Part shown: piece by piece, positions 17,302-26,844 of the stretch
How positions within the stretch are numbered: position 1 is the first letter of the stretch
Layout of the letters: each line of letters begins with the position of its first letter
NCBI GenBank assembly: GCA_017656425.1
Contig: JACDNV010000006.1
Coordinates: 1 to 42,541 of the forward strand
Length of the DNA stretch: 42,541 nt
Direction: 5' to 3'
DNA from: Candidatus Neomarinimicrobiota bacterium
Lineage (GTDB): Bacteria; Fidelibacterota; UBA2242; B5-G15
The notes under the pieces: generated by a model
Told to the model about the DNA's origin: nothing
Databases searched by the model: none
Seen by the model: only the letters and a program-made list of their open reading frames with translations
Translations under genes and position numbers: made by a program

Positions 17302-18123
17302 ATGTATCGAATCTTTATAACAATAATACTTCTAAAATTGGCGATCTTCCCACAAAACTACTCTAAAGAAGATTTGGAAAAGGGGATCAACTTTATAGAA
17401 ACCAGGGTATATTCCGAAAAGGAAAATCAGGAATTGCTAAAACTATTTGAAGGACTCAGGGTAGCTGATGTATCTGATGCAATGGATATGGTAGGTTTAC
17501 CGGATAAAGGGCTTGTTGACCCGACAATACATCCCTTATGGCAGGATTTTAAAAACCTTAGCCATCAGATAAGAGGCATAGCAATTACTGTTCGCTATGT
17601 CCCGACTCAAAAACCCGACAGACCGGCACCCGGTCAAGACTTCCATGAATGGGAAGGAAATTTTTACTCTAAATATTCCCACGAAGCATTTATGGATATT
17701 ATTTTCCCGGGTGCTGTTATAGTTATTGACGATGTCGAGGAAGACGATATTGGTAGTATTGGTAGTTATAACATAATGGAGTGGCACAGAAGAGGTGCAG
17801 TTGGAGTTGTAACTGATGCTTCTGCAAGAGATACAGATGAGATAACCATTCAAAGAATCCCGTTATATCTAAGGAAAAAAGGCAGAGGCATAAGACCAGG
17901 AAGAAATGAAATAGAATCTGTGAATCGTCCTGTAGAGATTGGTGGAGTCCTGGTATGTCCAGGAGATGTAATAGTAGCGGACGGAGATGGTGTTATAGTT
18001 GTTCCCAGAGCAGTTGCGAAAGAGGTTGCGAAATATGCTCGTGAAATATTAGAGAAAGATAAAGAAGGCAGAAGATCTCTTTATGAAAAATTAAATCTAC
18101 CCCTGGATAAAACTGTAAAATAA
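17302..18123 (+). CDS. Exported RraA-like / HMG-aldolase-fold protein
   Basis: 273-residue member of the RraA/demethylmenaquinone-methyltransferase-like superfamily. Known members include class II 4-hydroxy-4-methyl-2-oxoglutarate aldolase and the RNase E inhibitor RraA. Seen here are VADVSDAMD (54-62), GIAITVRYVP, VIVIDDVEEDDIGSIGS (substrate-site loop), RGAVGVVTDASARD (family usual GxxTDGxxRD, here Ala for Gly), and GVLVCPGDVIVADGDGVIVVP near the end. The Arg-Asp pair of the aldolase site is kept. The N-terminus is a clear signal peptide (YRIFITIILLKLAIF), which is unusual because characterised members are cytoplasmic. GGGAGGT lies about 7 bases before the ATG. It follows a secreted GH5 and its role in the glycan locus is unknown. 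Confidence 0.85.
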   Translation: MYRIFITIILLKLAIFPQNYSKEDLEKGINFIETRVYSEKENQELLKLFEGLRVADVSDAMDMVGLPDKGLVDPTIHPLWQDFKNLSHQIRGIAITVRYVPTQKPDRPAPGQDFHEWEGNFYSKYSHEAFMDIIFPGAVIVIDDVEEDDIGSIGSYNIMEWHRRGAVGVVTDASARDTDEITIQRIPLYLRKKGRGIRPGRNEIESVNRPVEIGGVLVCPGDVIVADGDGVIVVPRAVAKEVAKYAREILEKDKEGRRSLYEKLNLPLDKTVK

Positions 18124-18467
18124 TGTGGTAAAATTATTAGTAAAAAATAAAAAAATAACAATTACATTTGGTATAAAATTAGAAGTAAAACAGATAGTTG
18201 CAAAGTCATTTAGTAGTGCAAGTAACGATTTAAAATAAACAAGAATATGAAATTATTGAATATAGATGTGTTTATCTATTTAAAAAATGTGAATGGAAAA
18301 GGCATGAATTTTCACTTTTCTAATAGTTGCAAAAATAAAATCAAAATCAAAAAACTATATTTATTACCAGTTTTAATAAAATAGAATGTGAAAAATTTAA
18401 AAGGATAATCAGAAGTGAAACCGAAAGAATATAAATAATCTTATAAAACAGACAAGAGGAATCAAAT
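18124..18467. other. AT-rich non-coding gap
   Basis: About 340 bases between the RraA-like gene and the next secreted-protein gene. It contains A/T runs, no clear terminator hairpin and no recognised RNA. A 45-codon frame (18247-18384) is Lys/Leu/Ile-rich and lacks a ribosome site, so it is probably chance. The last bases carry AGAGGA, the ribosome site for the ATG at 18468. Confidence 0.5.
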
Positions 18468-19651
18468 ATGAAAATCCCATTAAAACTTCTTATTTCAATT
18501 TTTTTATATCAGTTTTTTCTTTTTCCAATGCACAGTTTATAGATGATTTCGAAGACACTTTAAAAATCGATCCCACAGCTCTTAATGGCTGGACCTTTTT
18601 TTCAGGTGATGGAAATGTTTCGATGAATTTTGTTAAAAAAGATGGATATGCATCTATTTACGTAGACGCCACAAAGGATAAAATGGGTATCTGGTGGGCA
18701 CTTATTAGAAGGTGCATATCTAATAATATGGATTTAAGTTTGATACAAAAGAATGAATACGAATTCAGAGTCGAAGCAAGAGTAAGAGTAAGCTCAGCTC
18801 CAAAACGAATAAATCTCCACTTGAATACTCAAAGAACAACTGATTTTCACACTCATCTGATGGAATATGATATACCTGACACTACCAACTGGCACGTAAT
18901 AAGTATGACAACAAAAAATTTCGATGCCAGACCGGGCGATCATGTTTTCGGACAATTAGCACTGATGGATTGGGGATTAGAAAAATACAGAGTGGATATA
19001 GACTATTATAAGGTAGATATTGTAAGAATTGATACAATAGTTCCAGATAAAGGTAATCCATTACCCTATCATCCCAAAATTCCAGATCTCAAAACATTTG
19101 AATATAAAATACCAGTTTCAAGAGATGGATTAATAAATTTAACTTACCCGGAATTAAAACTTTACGATTGGAAACTGTTCTATAGAAATAAAGAAGTACC
19201 CATTTTATCAGTTTCAAACGATCAATATGCAACCCTTGAATGGGATTTAAACAGATTTAAAGGTAAAAAAGTTAAGGGTTTTGGAGTTATTGAATTAACA
19301 ACTCATAGTGTTATTAAACTTAAAAGAGATTTAAAAGACTTTGGTATAATCAGAGTATCTGAAGTATATAATAATTATTGTCAACATGAAGATTCATTAA
19401 GTCTTGAAAATTTTTGTGGGAACAAAAACTTATATGATTTAATAAATTCACAGATGATTATTGATGTTGAAGTAAAAAAGAAAGGGAAAACTCTGATTGC
19501 AATTAATAATGCTGTGTTAACAAGAATGATAAATGGAATAACTAAAGGTATAGCTTTAAAACCACTTGGAGCAATAATATATTCGTTCTATCCGCATGAG
19601 TATAAAAATGGAAGATATCAACCCTATTTATATCTCAATCTTGAGGAATAA
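18468..19651 (+). CDS. Secreted glycan-binding-like protein, signal peptide frameshifted at a T7 tract
   Basis: Exported protein of unknown function, about 394 residues if the frame is repaired. The ATG at 18468 has AGAGGA eight bases upstream and starts a signal peptide (MKIPLKLLISIF). Its frame then stops (TAG near 18540). Adding one T to the T7 run at 18499-18505 joins it exactly to the downstream frame, giving ISVFSFSNAQ and then FIDDFEDTLKIDP, a textbook signal-peptide end and mature start. As read, the longest ATG frame starts only at 18623, inside the first domain. Residues about 25-190 look like a jelly-roll sugar-binding module (FEDTL...GWTFFSGDGN...). The rest is another beta-rich domain. 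It lies among GH genes. Either a real slippage/phase-variable site or an assembly error. Confidence 0.6.
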
Positions 19652-19721
19652 AATTATTTGTGAATTCAATTATTTTATATTTAATTGAAAATTATATTGA
19701 ATAACCTCTGGAGGTAACCAA

Positions 19722-21419
19722 ATGAGGAAATTAATTCAATACCTATTCTTATCATTCCTATTAATACTAACATCGTGTGCAAAAAGACCTGAGCCCGCTA
19801 AAAATATCCTATTGTCAACATCCTTTAAAAATTTTACCATGGAGGATTTTTATAATTATTTTCCTGAAAAATCTTTCAAAAACCTCAAAAAACACCAAAA
19901 GAAGGATTACATAATAGAATTTTGCAAAAGAGAACTTTTTTATAAAGATGCACTCGATAAAAATTATGACAGAATACCAGAAATAAAAAATGACTTGGAA
20001 ATACGCAGAAAAGAAATTCTTTTCAATTTATACTATCAAAAAGTGGTAATTGATACTATAATTAATGATGAGAAATTAAAAGACCTGTATGAAAAAATGA
20101 AAAAGGAAATCAATATGAGACAAATATTCATAAAGATTGGGGGAAAGAATGGAAGATCAAAAAAAGAAGCTTATAATCTCGCAATGAGTATATACAACAA
20201 GCTTAAAAACGATGCTGACTTTCAAAAGCTGGCAAAACAATACTCCGATGATAAAGCTTCTGCTGCCTATGGCGGAATATTACCACCCAAAAAGTGGGTA
20301 CGCCTACCAAAAAGCTATCGAGATATCATATACAACATGAAAGAGGGAGAAATTACAGAACCCATTTTCTATAATAATGGTTACTATATTTTTCAAGTCA
20401 TAAAAGTAGAATTCAAAAAACTTATTCCATTTGAAGAATATAAAGAAACATTAAAACAAATTTATATTATGGACAATCAAAGCTATGTTCGAAATATTCG
20501 CAGTAAAATGATTAATAATATTATTAATACACACAAAATAAAATTGAATAAAAATAATATCAAAGTTATTGCAAACTACTATAGGACAAAATTAAGAGAG
20601 CTAAAAAATCAAAAGATAACGCCTGAAAAGAAGGTTGAAATCCTAAAAACTTACCCAAAAAACATAGTTTTGGCCGAATGGGATAGTGGTAAATACAGGC
20701 TTAAAGATTTACTCAGTGATTACGAATACAAAACCGAAGCATTACTTTATAATGTTCAAATCGAATCCAACTTAGCATACCTACTCAGGGACATAATAAT
20801 TCGAAATATAGTCGAGAAGGAAGCTGTAAAATTCGGGCTGGATACTACAAAAACCTTTCTAAAAACATTCGAGAGCTATAGTAAAAACGTAATACTAAAA
20901 AAATATAAGAAGGAAGAGATTGAAAATAAGATAACAATAAACGACAATGAATTACTGGAATATTATAATAAACACAAGGATTCTTTATACATTAACCCAA
21001 CAATGGTTCAAACATGGTCAATAGTGGTTCCATCCAGAGATGATGCAAAAAGAATCATTAATATGCTAAGAAATGGGAGTGATTTTGATACACTTTTTAA
21101 TAACTATTCGAAAAGATTTCAAAAAATCAAAGGATATCTTGGTTATATCAACAAAAACCAATACAGTGTTATAGGACAAATAGCGACAAGAATGAAACCA
21201 AACACCATTTACCCGGAACCGGTCTCCTACAGAGGAGATTGGGCTGTTATCAAAGTTGGCAATATAATTCCTGAAGGTCCTTCCCCCTTTGAAGAAGTTA
21301 AGGGAAAAGTTAAAATTGATTTAATTAGATGGAAGACAAAAAATACTGAAAATCAGCTCTATATAAAGCTAAAAAATAAATATAGTGCTAAAATAAACTG
21401 GGCTTTAGCTGGCTTATAA
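19722..21419 (+). CDS. Parvulin-type peptidyl-prolyl isomerase lipoprotein (PrsA/SurA-like)
   Basis: Lipoprotein of 565 residues. The signal has a lipobox (LILTSC, Cys19), then an N-terminal helical chaperone segment (about 30-125). A PpiC/rotamase domain (about 133-235) contains MRQIFIKIGG...ADFQKLAKQYSDD...GGILPP, a glycine pair and GEITEPIFYNNGYYIFQV. A helical linker follows, then a second, more divergent rotamase-like domain (about 425-535: WSIVVPSRDDA...GYLGYINKNQ...PVSYRGDWAVIKV). Such proteins help secreted or outer-membrane proteins fold in the periplasm. A secretion chaperone fits the many exported enzymes here. GGAGGT precedes the ATG. It follows the secreted protein by 70 bases. 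Confidence 0.85.
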   Translation: MRKLIQYLFLSFLLILTSCAKRPEPAKNILLSTSFKNFTMEDFYNYFPEKSFKNLKKHQKKDYIIEFCKRELFYKDALDKNYDRIPEIKNDLEIRRKEILFNLYYQKVVIDTIINDEKLKDLYEKMKKEINMRQIFIKIGGKNGRSKKEAYNLAMSIYNKLKNDADFQKLAKQYSDDKASAAYGGILPPKKWVRLPKSYRDIIYNMKEGEITEPIFYNNGYYIFQVIKVEFKKLIPFEEYKETLKQIYIMDNQSYVRNIRSKMINNIINTHKIKLNKNNIKVIANYYRTKLRELKNQKITPEKKVEILKTYPKNIVLAEWDSGKYRLKDLLSDYEYKTEALLYNVQIESNLAYLLRDIIIRNIVEKEAVKFGLDTTKTFLKTFESYSKNVILKKYKKEEIENKITINDNELLEYYNKHKDSLYINPTMVQTWSIVVPSRDDAKRIINMLRNGSDFDTLFNNYSKRFQKIKGYLGYINKNQYSVIGQIATRMKPNTIYPEPVSYRGDWAVIKVGNIIPEGPSPFEEVKGKVKIDLIRWKTKNTENQLYIKLKNKYSAKINWALAGL

Positions 21420-21454
21420 AAGATGATATTTTATATTTCAACAGCACCGTAAAT

Positions 21455-24178
21455 TTATTTCAACAAAATCATCTTTCTTGTAATTCTCTTATTCGCAGTT
21501 ATCAATTGATAAAAATAGATCCCGGAGGGCATATTATCCATATCAATTCGAACAGAATAATATCCAGGTTTCACTTTACAATTTAGCACTTCCTTAACTT
21601 TTCGACCAACCAGATCGTATACTATCAGTTTGACATTTTCTTCTTCTGGTAAAGTAAAACGTATTACAGTATAAGCATTAAAAGGGTTAGGATAGTTTTG
21701 TAGTAATTCATAGTCCAGCGCAACATATTCTTCTTGATTCTCTATAGACTGCTCATACTTCTTATAAATATTAAAAATTTCCTCATCAGACAGTGCTCTG
21801 CTATATATTCTAATCTCATCTACCCTTCCTTTAAAGAAAGCATCATTATAGGGAGAATTTATCCCTATACCTAGGTAATCATCATTAATAGATAATAAAC
21901 CGCTATAGATATATATTGTATCCAAAAGTCCATCTATAAAATTCCTAATGTTATCTCCATCATAAACAAAGCCAAAGTGGTGCCATGATCCTGTCATTTC
22001 ATCTTTATTAATAGTGTATGGAAATATCCTCCACTCCTGATATCTATCTGAATAAAACACATTGTAAATTCTTGAATTATTTTCTCTTAGTTCAAAGAAA
22101 CCGTAATTTTTACCTTTTTGAATTAAATTCTGGTTTCCAGACGCATCTTCCAGCATGACCCACGCACATATTGTTATTTGATCAGAAATATCCAGACTGA
22201 AATCATCCTCAATTAAGCAATAACTACTACCGTTGAAACTCAAAGCATTCCCTTCTACACCTTCTACAATTTCTGTATTGTATAACTTACCGGAATTTCC
22301 TGCACTGGCATCTTTTACAATTGTACTTGTATCAGCAAGCTCATCAAATGTAAAATAAGCAACAAGATCCTCTTCCAGAGTCGTTCTTAAACCGATAATA
22401 TAAAAATAATCAAAGAGTGTCCACCCCCAGAATGCAACTATTGATAGCGTATTCTTTCCTTTTTTTACAGGAATCATTCCAGCATCTACTATTGACCATT
22501 CCTGCCCTGTCTTCGGGAAAAAAATCTCTCCAATTCTATCACCATTTACATATAGAAAATTGTATTTTTCAGTATCATAAGGATTCGAATACCCTATTTT
22601 TAGTGGGAAATTTCCTTCCAATAAAGAGTAAAATGTAATACATATACTATCTTCTGGAGGCTCATGGTCCATAAAAACATACCCACTCCCTGAATATCCT
22701 TGTTGATCAGTTTTTACCACTGCATCTCCAGATAACTGACCGGACTCCGCTTCTATCTTTACACCTCCAACACCTACATTTATATTTACTTTTTGACTTT
22801 CTCTATAATTTCCAACAGAATCATAAGCAACTGCAAAAACAGTGTAAAATCCAGATGGTACTTTTTCCAACAGAAATATGTAGATAGAATCACTATCATC
22901 CTCACTATATACAGAATCCACTCCAACTAAACTATCGTTTACATAAAATTCAACAAATGCAAGATTTCCATCTTCATCCCACGCTTTTGCCTTTATTTCG
23001 ATATCACTACTGTCTTTATATACATATCCTTCTTTTGGATTTAATAAATTAATTTTAGGCCATTGTCCCCATTTACCTTTAATATCCACTTCATCCCTAT
23101 AATTATTCCAGATATCAAACATATTGTATCGCATAAGTTCTCTTGAAGAAGTTTGCAAATCAGTCCATGACCAAGCAAGTGCACCAGCATAGCCCAGTTT
23201 ATACAATCTTCTAAATAGAGTGTCGGGTTCGCTGTATCTTGATTCTCCTGTACGATATGCCTTAGTATGAAACTCCGCAATCACCAATGGCTTATCAATC
23301 TGCCAGTAGGAAAATGGTCTATAAAAAGGTGAATCAGGATAATAGGGATAATCATAGTAATGAAGACAGTAAAAATCCATGTATCCCAAACTATCACCAC
23401 CAGCCCCCATTAACTCACTATCTTTATAATAATTTTTACTTACATTCTTATAGTCGCTTGTTTGTAGAACTACATCTGTTAATGCAAATAGCGCCCACGT
23501 CCCATTTGTAACTTTTGCATCAGGATCAGTTCGATGAATTGCACCTGCACAGAGATTTACAAACTTTTGTATATCAGCCATTGGAACATGCTCCGTAAAA
23601 TCCCATCCAAACTCATTACTCATGCCTTCTGCTTCATTAAATATCTCCCAAGCAATAACTGCAGGATGATCTTTTAGTGAATCTACCATTGGAACCAAAC
23701 AATTTTCTATATAGGAGCTCACATACTCATCATTGGTTAATAATTTCTTATTCCTTTCTTTTATATAATCAGGTAAGTTTTCTCTCAACATATCAAAAGA
23801 CCATAAACATAAAATAATTCCCACTTCTCGTCTCCAGGCTATATCAAGTATTTTTCTTAAATCTGATATTGCACTATCTCCGGGACCAATTACATATCCA
23901 TTCTCATCGAACTCAGGTGTTTCCACACCATTTGTATGCAACCATAATCTGACTGCATTTCCTCTATGATCGTGAATATCAAGAAACATATCAGCAAAGG
24001 CTTTAAAATCAGTCGGACTTGGTCCGATATCACGAGCAAAGTTTATCCATGCAACATTTACACCATTTAAGAATAAATCTTGATCATTAAATCCAATCCT
24101 GTTTAATTGCCCATATATATTTACTGTATGAATTATTAATATAGAAATGATAATAAACCTCAATTCCTTACACAACAT
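21455..24178 (-). CDS. Multidomain GH5-like endo-mannanase with CBM35-like, LamG and T9SS sorting domains
   Basis: Large secreted enzyme, 907 residues. After the signal peptide (ends about VNIYG) comes a GH5/clan-A barrel (about 30-380) with acid/base in AWEIFNEAEG (Glu185 counted from the upstream GTG) and nucleophile in LVIAEFHTK (Glu305). An Ig-like domain follows (about 385-475, PKINLLNPKEGYVYKDSSDIE). Next are a CBM6/35-like module (about 480-610, VKIEAESGQLSGDAVV), a LamG/concanavalin-like domain (about 615-810, LVAYFTFDEL) and a type IX sorting domain (about 825-907, NYPNPFNAYTVIRF...SGIYFYQL). I use the ATG at 24178, with GAGGTG six bases upstream, over the GTG at 24187. It is probably cell-surface attached or released, attacking polymeric mannan. 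It is separated from the TonB-receptor operon by a terminator. Confidence 0.9.
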   Translation of the reverse strand: MLCKELRFIIISILIIHTVNIYGQLNRIGFNDQDLFLNGVNVAWINFARDIGPSPTDFKAFADMFLDIHDHRGNAVRLWLHTNGVETPEFDENGYVIGPGDSAISDLRKILDIAWRREVGIILCLWSFDMLRENLPDYIKERNKKLLTNDEYVSSYIENCLVPMVDSLKDHPAVIAWEIFNEAEGMSNEFGWDFTEHVPMADIQKFVNLCAGAIHRTDPDAKVTNGTWALFALTDVVLQTSDYKNVSKNYYKDSELMGAGGDSLGYMDFYCLHYYDYPYYPDSPFYRPFSYWQIDKPLVIAEFHTKAYRTGESRYSEPDTLFRRLYKLGYAGALAWSWTDLQTSSRELMRYNMFDIWNNYRDEVDIKGKWGQWPKINLLNPKEGYVYKDSSDIEIKAKAWDEDGNLAFVEFYVNDSLVGVDSVYSEDDSDSIYIFLLEKVPSGFYTVFAVAYDSVGNYRESQKVNINVGVGGVKIEAESGQLSGDAVVKTDQQGYSGSGYVFMDHEPPEDSICITFYSLLEGNFPLKIGYSNPYDTEKYNFLYVNGDRIGEIFFPKTGQEWSIVDAGMIPVKKGKNTLSIVAFWGWTLFDYFYIIGLRTTLEEDLVAYFTFDELADTSTIVKDASAGNSGKLYNTEIVEGVEGNALSFNGSSYCLIEDDFSLDISDQITICAWVMLEDASGNQNLIQKGKNYGFFELRENNSRIYNVFYSDRYQEWRIFPYTINKDEMTGSWHHFGFVYDGDNIRNFIDGLLDTIYIYSGLLSINDDYLGIGINSPYNDAFFKGRVDEIRIYSRALSDEEIFNIYKKYEQSIENQEEYVALDYELLQNYPNPFNAYTVIRFTLPEEENVKLIVYDLVGRKVKEVLNCKVKPGYYSVRIDMDNMPSGIYFYQLITANKRITRKMILLK

Positions 24179-24198
24179 AGTTACCACCTCTTACCTCA

Positions 24199-24240
24199 AC
24201 AAATAAAAAAGCCAGCAGGTGATTTCTCACCTGCTGGCTT
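24199..24240 (-). terminator. Strong intrinsic terminator
   Basis: AAGCCAGCAGGTGA (24209-24222) and its exact complement TCACCTGCTGGCTT (24227-24240) form a 14-bp stem with a 4-base loop. On the minus strand it is followed by TTTTTTATTTG (24210-24200). It ends the lacI/TonB-receptor/beta-helix transcript just before the mannanase gene. Confidence 0.92.
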
Positions 24241-24264
24241 ATATAATACAAACCGAAGCATAGC

Positions 24265-26823
24265 TTACTTCAATACAACCATCTTTCTATTCAGCTTAAC
24301 TTTTCCAGCTTCCAGCTGATAAAAGTAGATCCCAGAGGGTAAATTACCTGCATCAAAATTAATAGCATGATATCCAGCATTCATATGCCGGTTTAACATA
24401 GTAGCTACTCTCTGTCCAAGCATGTTATAAATATTCAGTTTAACATGCTGTGGTTTTTCGATATAGAATCCAATAGTTGTTGTTGGATTAAATGGATTAG
24501 GATAGTTCTGGTCAAGTCTATACTGTTTTGCAAGATTATTGTCTTCTTTAATACCAACTTCAATTTCCGTCTTACTTATGATCTGGATAAGGTCTATCTT
24601 TGTGGAACTACCGGTAATTGCAATTTCATGGCTTCCAGCATCGGCAGAGAATGCGCCAGTCGTTAAATCTGTCCCAGTTGTATCATACTTAAATGTAACA
24701 TTTTCAATTACAGTCCCGTCAACTGATATACTACCAGTCGCATCAGCTCCACTGGAATTACAATAGAATACACGAACTTTATATTCTCCCGCATTTTCCA
24801 GATTTACTGTAAATGAGACAGTGCCATTTGTACCTAAATCAACAGATTTGAATGAGGATGGTACCCACGCACCTGAACCTCCTGGGGTAGCATTGTAACT
24901 AACAGCATCTTTTGCATCTAAGTGAACTATTAAATTTTCTGTGCCTGGTTCGTAAAATTCCACCCACTGAAATGAAATTGGATTCCAAGAATACTGTAAT
25001 TTTAGCGTATTCTGTCCAGAAACCAAAGCAATATATTCACTTCCATCAAAACAATGTAGTTCAGCTGTCGCATAAAAAGCTTCATAAAATTCATCCGTAC
25101 TTTTTCCGGTCCAGAATGTCTGTGGATCATCCGAGCCTGTCCATACAACAAGTTGCCCCCATTTACGAGCGGCATCAACAATATTGTGTCCATTTAAAAT
25201 AAAATCAAAGCCTATATTTACTCCATCAGCCCTAGCTTTCATTTTCATATCTATAGGACCCTCATAATCCGAATCGAAAGTCCACTCTATTGAAGAACCA
25301 GGTTCTAATGTATACCATGCTTCACCTTCAAAAGTAGCAACCTCGGCTCCATCACTAACATTACCATCTTCTGCTTCTATTGTGGCAATTGGTTGTTCTA
25401 TAATTTTATTACCAGGTAGCGCTTCTATCCATGCCACATATGCATCTTTATTTGCTTCCCAATCAGCTTTTTTATCAGGGAACCAGTTCAAATCACCAAG
25501 TGGTAATCCATCTGTTCCCTTTGTTAATAATTCGGCTGGCTGAGTGTAATGAAAGTCTTCAGGTAATGGCCATAGTATATCAGTATGTATTACATCACCA
25601 GCCTCATCAGTAGGTATCCCCCATGCCCATTCAGTCGATGGAGAGATTCCCTCTCTTAAACCCTCAATACATGCTATCATTGAATCAACTACCCAGTCGT
25701 CAACATCGGCATCAAAATTGGGTTTCTCAGCAAGCCATAATGTATCAAGCACCCTCCTCTGTATATATTCTTCACCAAAGTACCATTTTCTTGTGAAATT
25801 AGACAGAAATGGTTGTGGCTTATATGGTCCATCAGCTACCCCCTCTTTTGTATAGTATTCTGCAAATTTTGGATCTCTCCAAGCTGCTACAGGACCAAAA
25901 AGAATTCTCCTACCTTCTTCTGTACCATATCTGCTTGGTAGATCACCAACAGTGAAGAACCCAACCGCATCTACCCAGTCATCCCTCTCAGGATCATAAT
26001 TGGTCTCACTTGTATACTCAGTCTTGGTCTGACCATGCCAGAATGGGTTTATCAAAAGTAAATTTGTAAAATAGGCTTCTTTCCACCAGGCTCCTGCATT
26101 TAACGAACGTCCCATGTTGACTATAGTATTATGGTTAAATCTCACGTAATTGCCAGCACCACCCTCAAGCTGAAACGGAGTGAACATTATATTAAGATAG
26201 GTACAGTTTTCCACAATCACTGTATCCTGGTCTGTTGTTATCCTGATTGTCTGACCAAGCCATTGCTGATCCGGAAACATATCCCCAAAATGCCTGAACT
26301 TACAATCTTCGTAGATTATATCATTGTTTTTCCCAGCGTACAGAATAATTCCAAATTTCTCTCTTTCAAATATTACGTTTTTCATATAGAACTTACAATT
26401 CTCTGCACTTACATCAATTGGGAAATAATAAGTCTGCACGCCATTTTCATCACAACCCAAGATTGCAACATTCATCAGAGTAAGAGAATTACTTACATTC
26501 ATTAATTGACCAGCAATTGAACCATCTTCTCTTGAAACCATTTGAATTATCGCAGGATGTAAATCGCTAGTTGGCTCTTCACCTACTATCACCAATGGGA
26601 AATCAATATTCATAGTCTCTGTAATCCAGTAGTATCCACCTGCCTGCAATTTGTAAATCTTTGCATCTCCGTATTTCTCAATAGCCTTTCTTAAAGTGTC
26701 CACGAAAATTTGCGTCCCATCCGTCCAAGGTACAAGTAGTGTGTCAGCAGCATTAGCCTGTTCTGGAATCATTGTTAAAAACATACAGACTAACAGGGTT
26801 AAAATTAAGTAACCTCTCCTCAT
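24265..26823 (-). CDS. Secreted beta-helix/CBM protein with T9SS sorting domain, partner of the TonB receptor
   Basis: Secreted protein of 852 residues, function not recognised. A signal peptide ends near NAADT. Residues about 40-280 read as a right-handed parallel beta-helix of the pectate-lyase-like type, with repeated strands such as CKFYMKNVIFEREKFGIILY and DIIYEDCKFRHFGD. No catalytic Ca-Asp/Lys-Arg set can be assigned. The middle (about 280-475) is a poorly defined linker region. Two CBM-like sandwiches follow (about 475-630, IEAEDGNVSDGAEV; about 640-765, SVDLGTNGTVSFTVNL), then the type IX sorting tail (NYPNPFNPTTTIGF...RKMVVLK). AGGAGG precedes the ATG, 21 bases after the receptor gene. 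It is in the slot where SusD lies in Bacteroidetes loci, so it may bind glycan at the cell surface. Confidence 0.75.
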   Translation of the reverse strand: MRRGYLILTLLVCMFLTMIPEQANAADTLLVPWTDGTQIFVDTLRKAIEKYGDAKIYKLQAGGYYWITETMNIDFPLVIVGEEPTSDLHPAIIQMVSREDGSIAGQLMNVSNSLTLMNVAILGCDENGVQTYYFPIDVSAENCKFYMKNVIFEREKFGIILYAGKNNDIIYEDCKFRHFGDMFPDQQWLGQTIRITTDQDTVIVENCTYLNIMFTPFQLEGGAGNYVRFNHNTIVNMGRSLNAGAWWKEAYFTNLLLINPFWHGQTKTEYTSETNYDPERDDWVDAVGFFTVGDLPSRYGTEEGRRILFGPVAAWRDPKFAEYYTKEGVADGPYKPQPFLSNFTRKWYFGEEYIQRRVLDTLWLAEKPNFDADVDDWVVDSMIACIEGLREGISPSTEWAWGIPTDEAGDVIHTDILWPLPEDFHYTQPAELLTKGTDGLPLGDLNWFPDKKADWEANKDAYVAWIEALPGNKIIEQPIATIEAEDGNVSDGAEVATFEGEAWYTLEPGSSIEWTFDSDYEGPIDMKMKARADGVNIGFDFILNGHNIVDAARKWGQLVVWTGSDDPQTFWTGKSTDEFYEAFYATAELHCFDGSEYIALVSGQNTLKLQYSWNPISFQWVEFYEPGTENLIVHLDAKDAVSYNATPGGSGAWVPSSFKSVDLGTNGTVSFTVNLENAGEYKVRVFYCNSSGADATGSISVDGTVIENVTFKYDTTGTDLTTGAFSADAGSHEIAITGSSTKIDLIQIISKTEIEVGIKEDNNLAKQYRLDQNYPNPFNPTTTIGFYIEKPQHVKLNIYNMLGQRVATMLNRHMNAGYHAINFDAGNLPSGIYFYQLEAGKVKLNRKMVVLK

Positions 26824-26844
26824 AATTTACCTCCTTTTTATTTG

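Noticed and set aside
18247-18384. 45-codon frame in the gap before the frameshifted gene
   Set aside because: Composition follows the AT-rich background (Lys, Leu, Ile) and there is no ribosome site, so it is probably chance.
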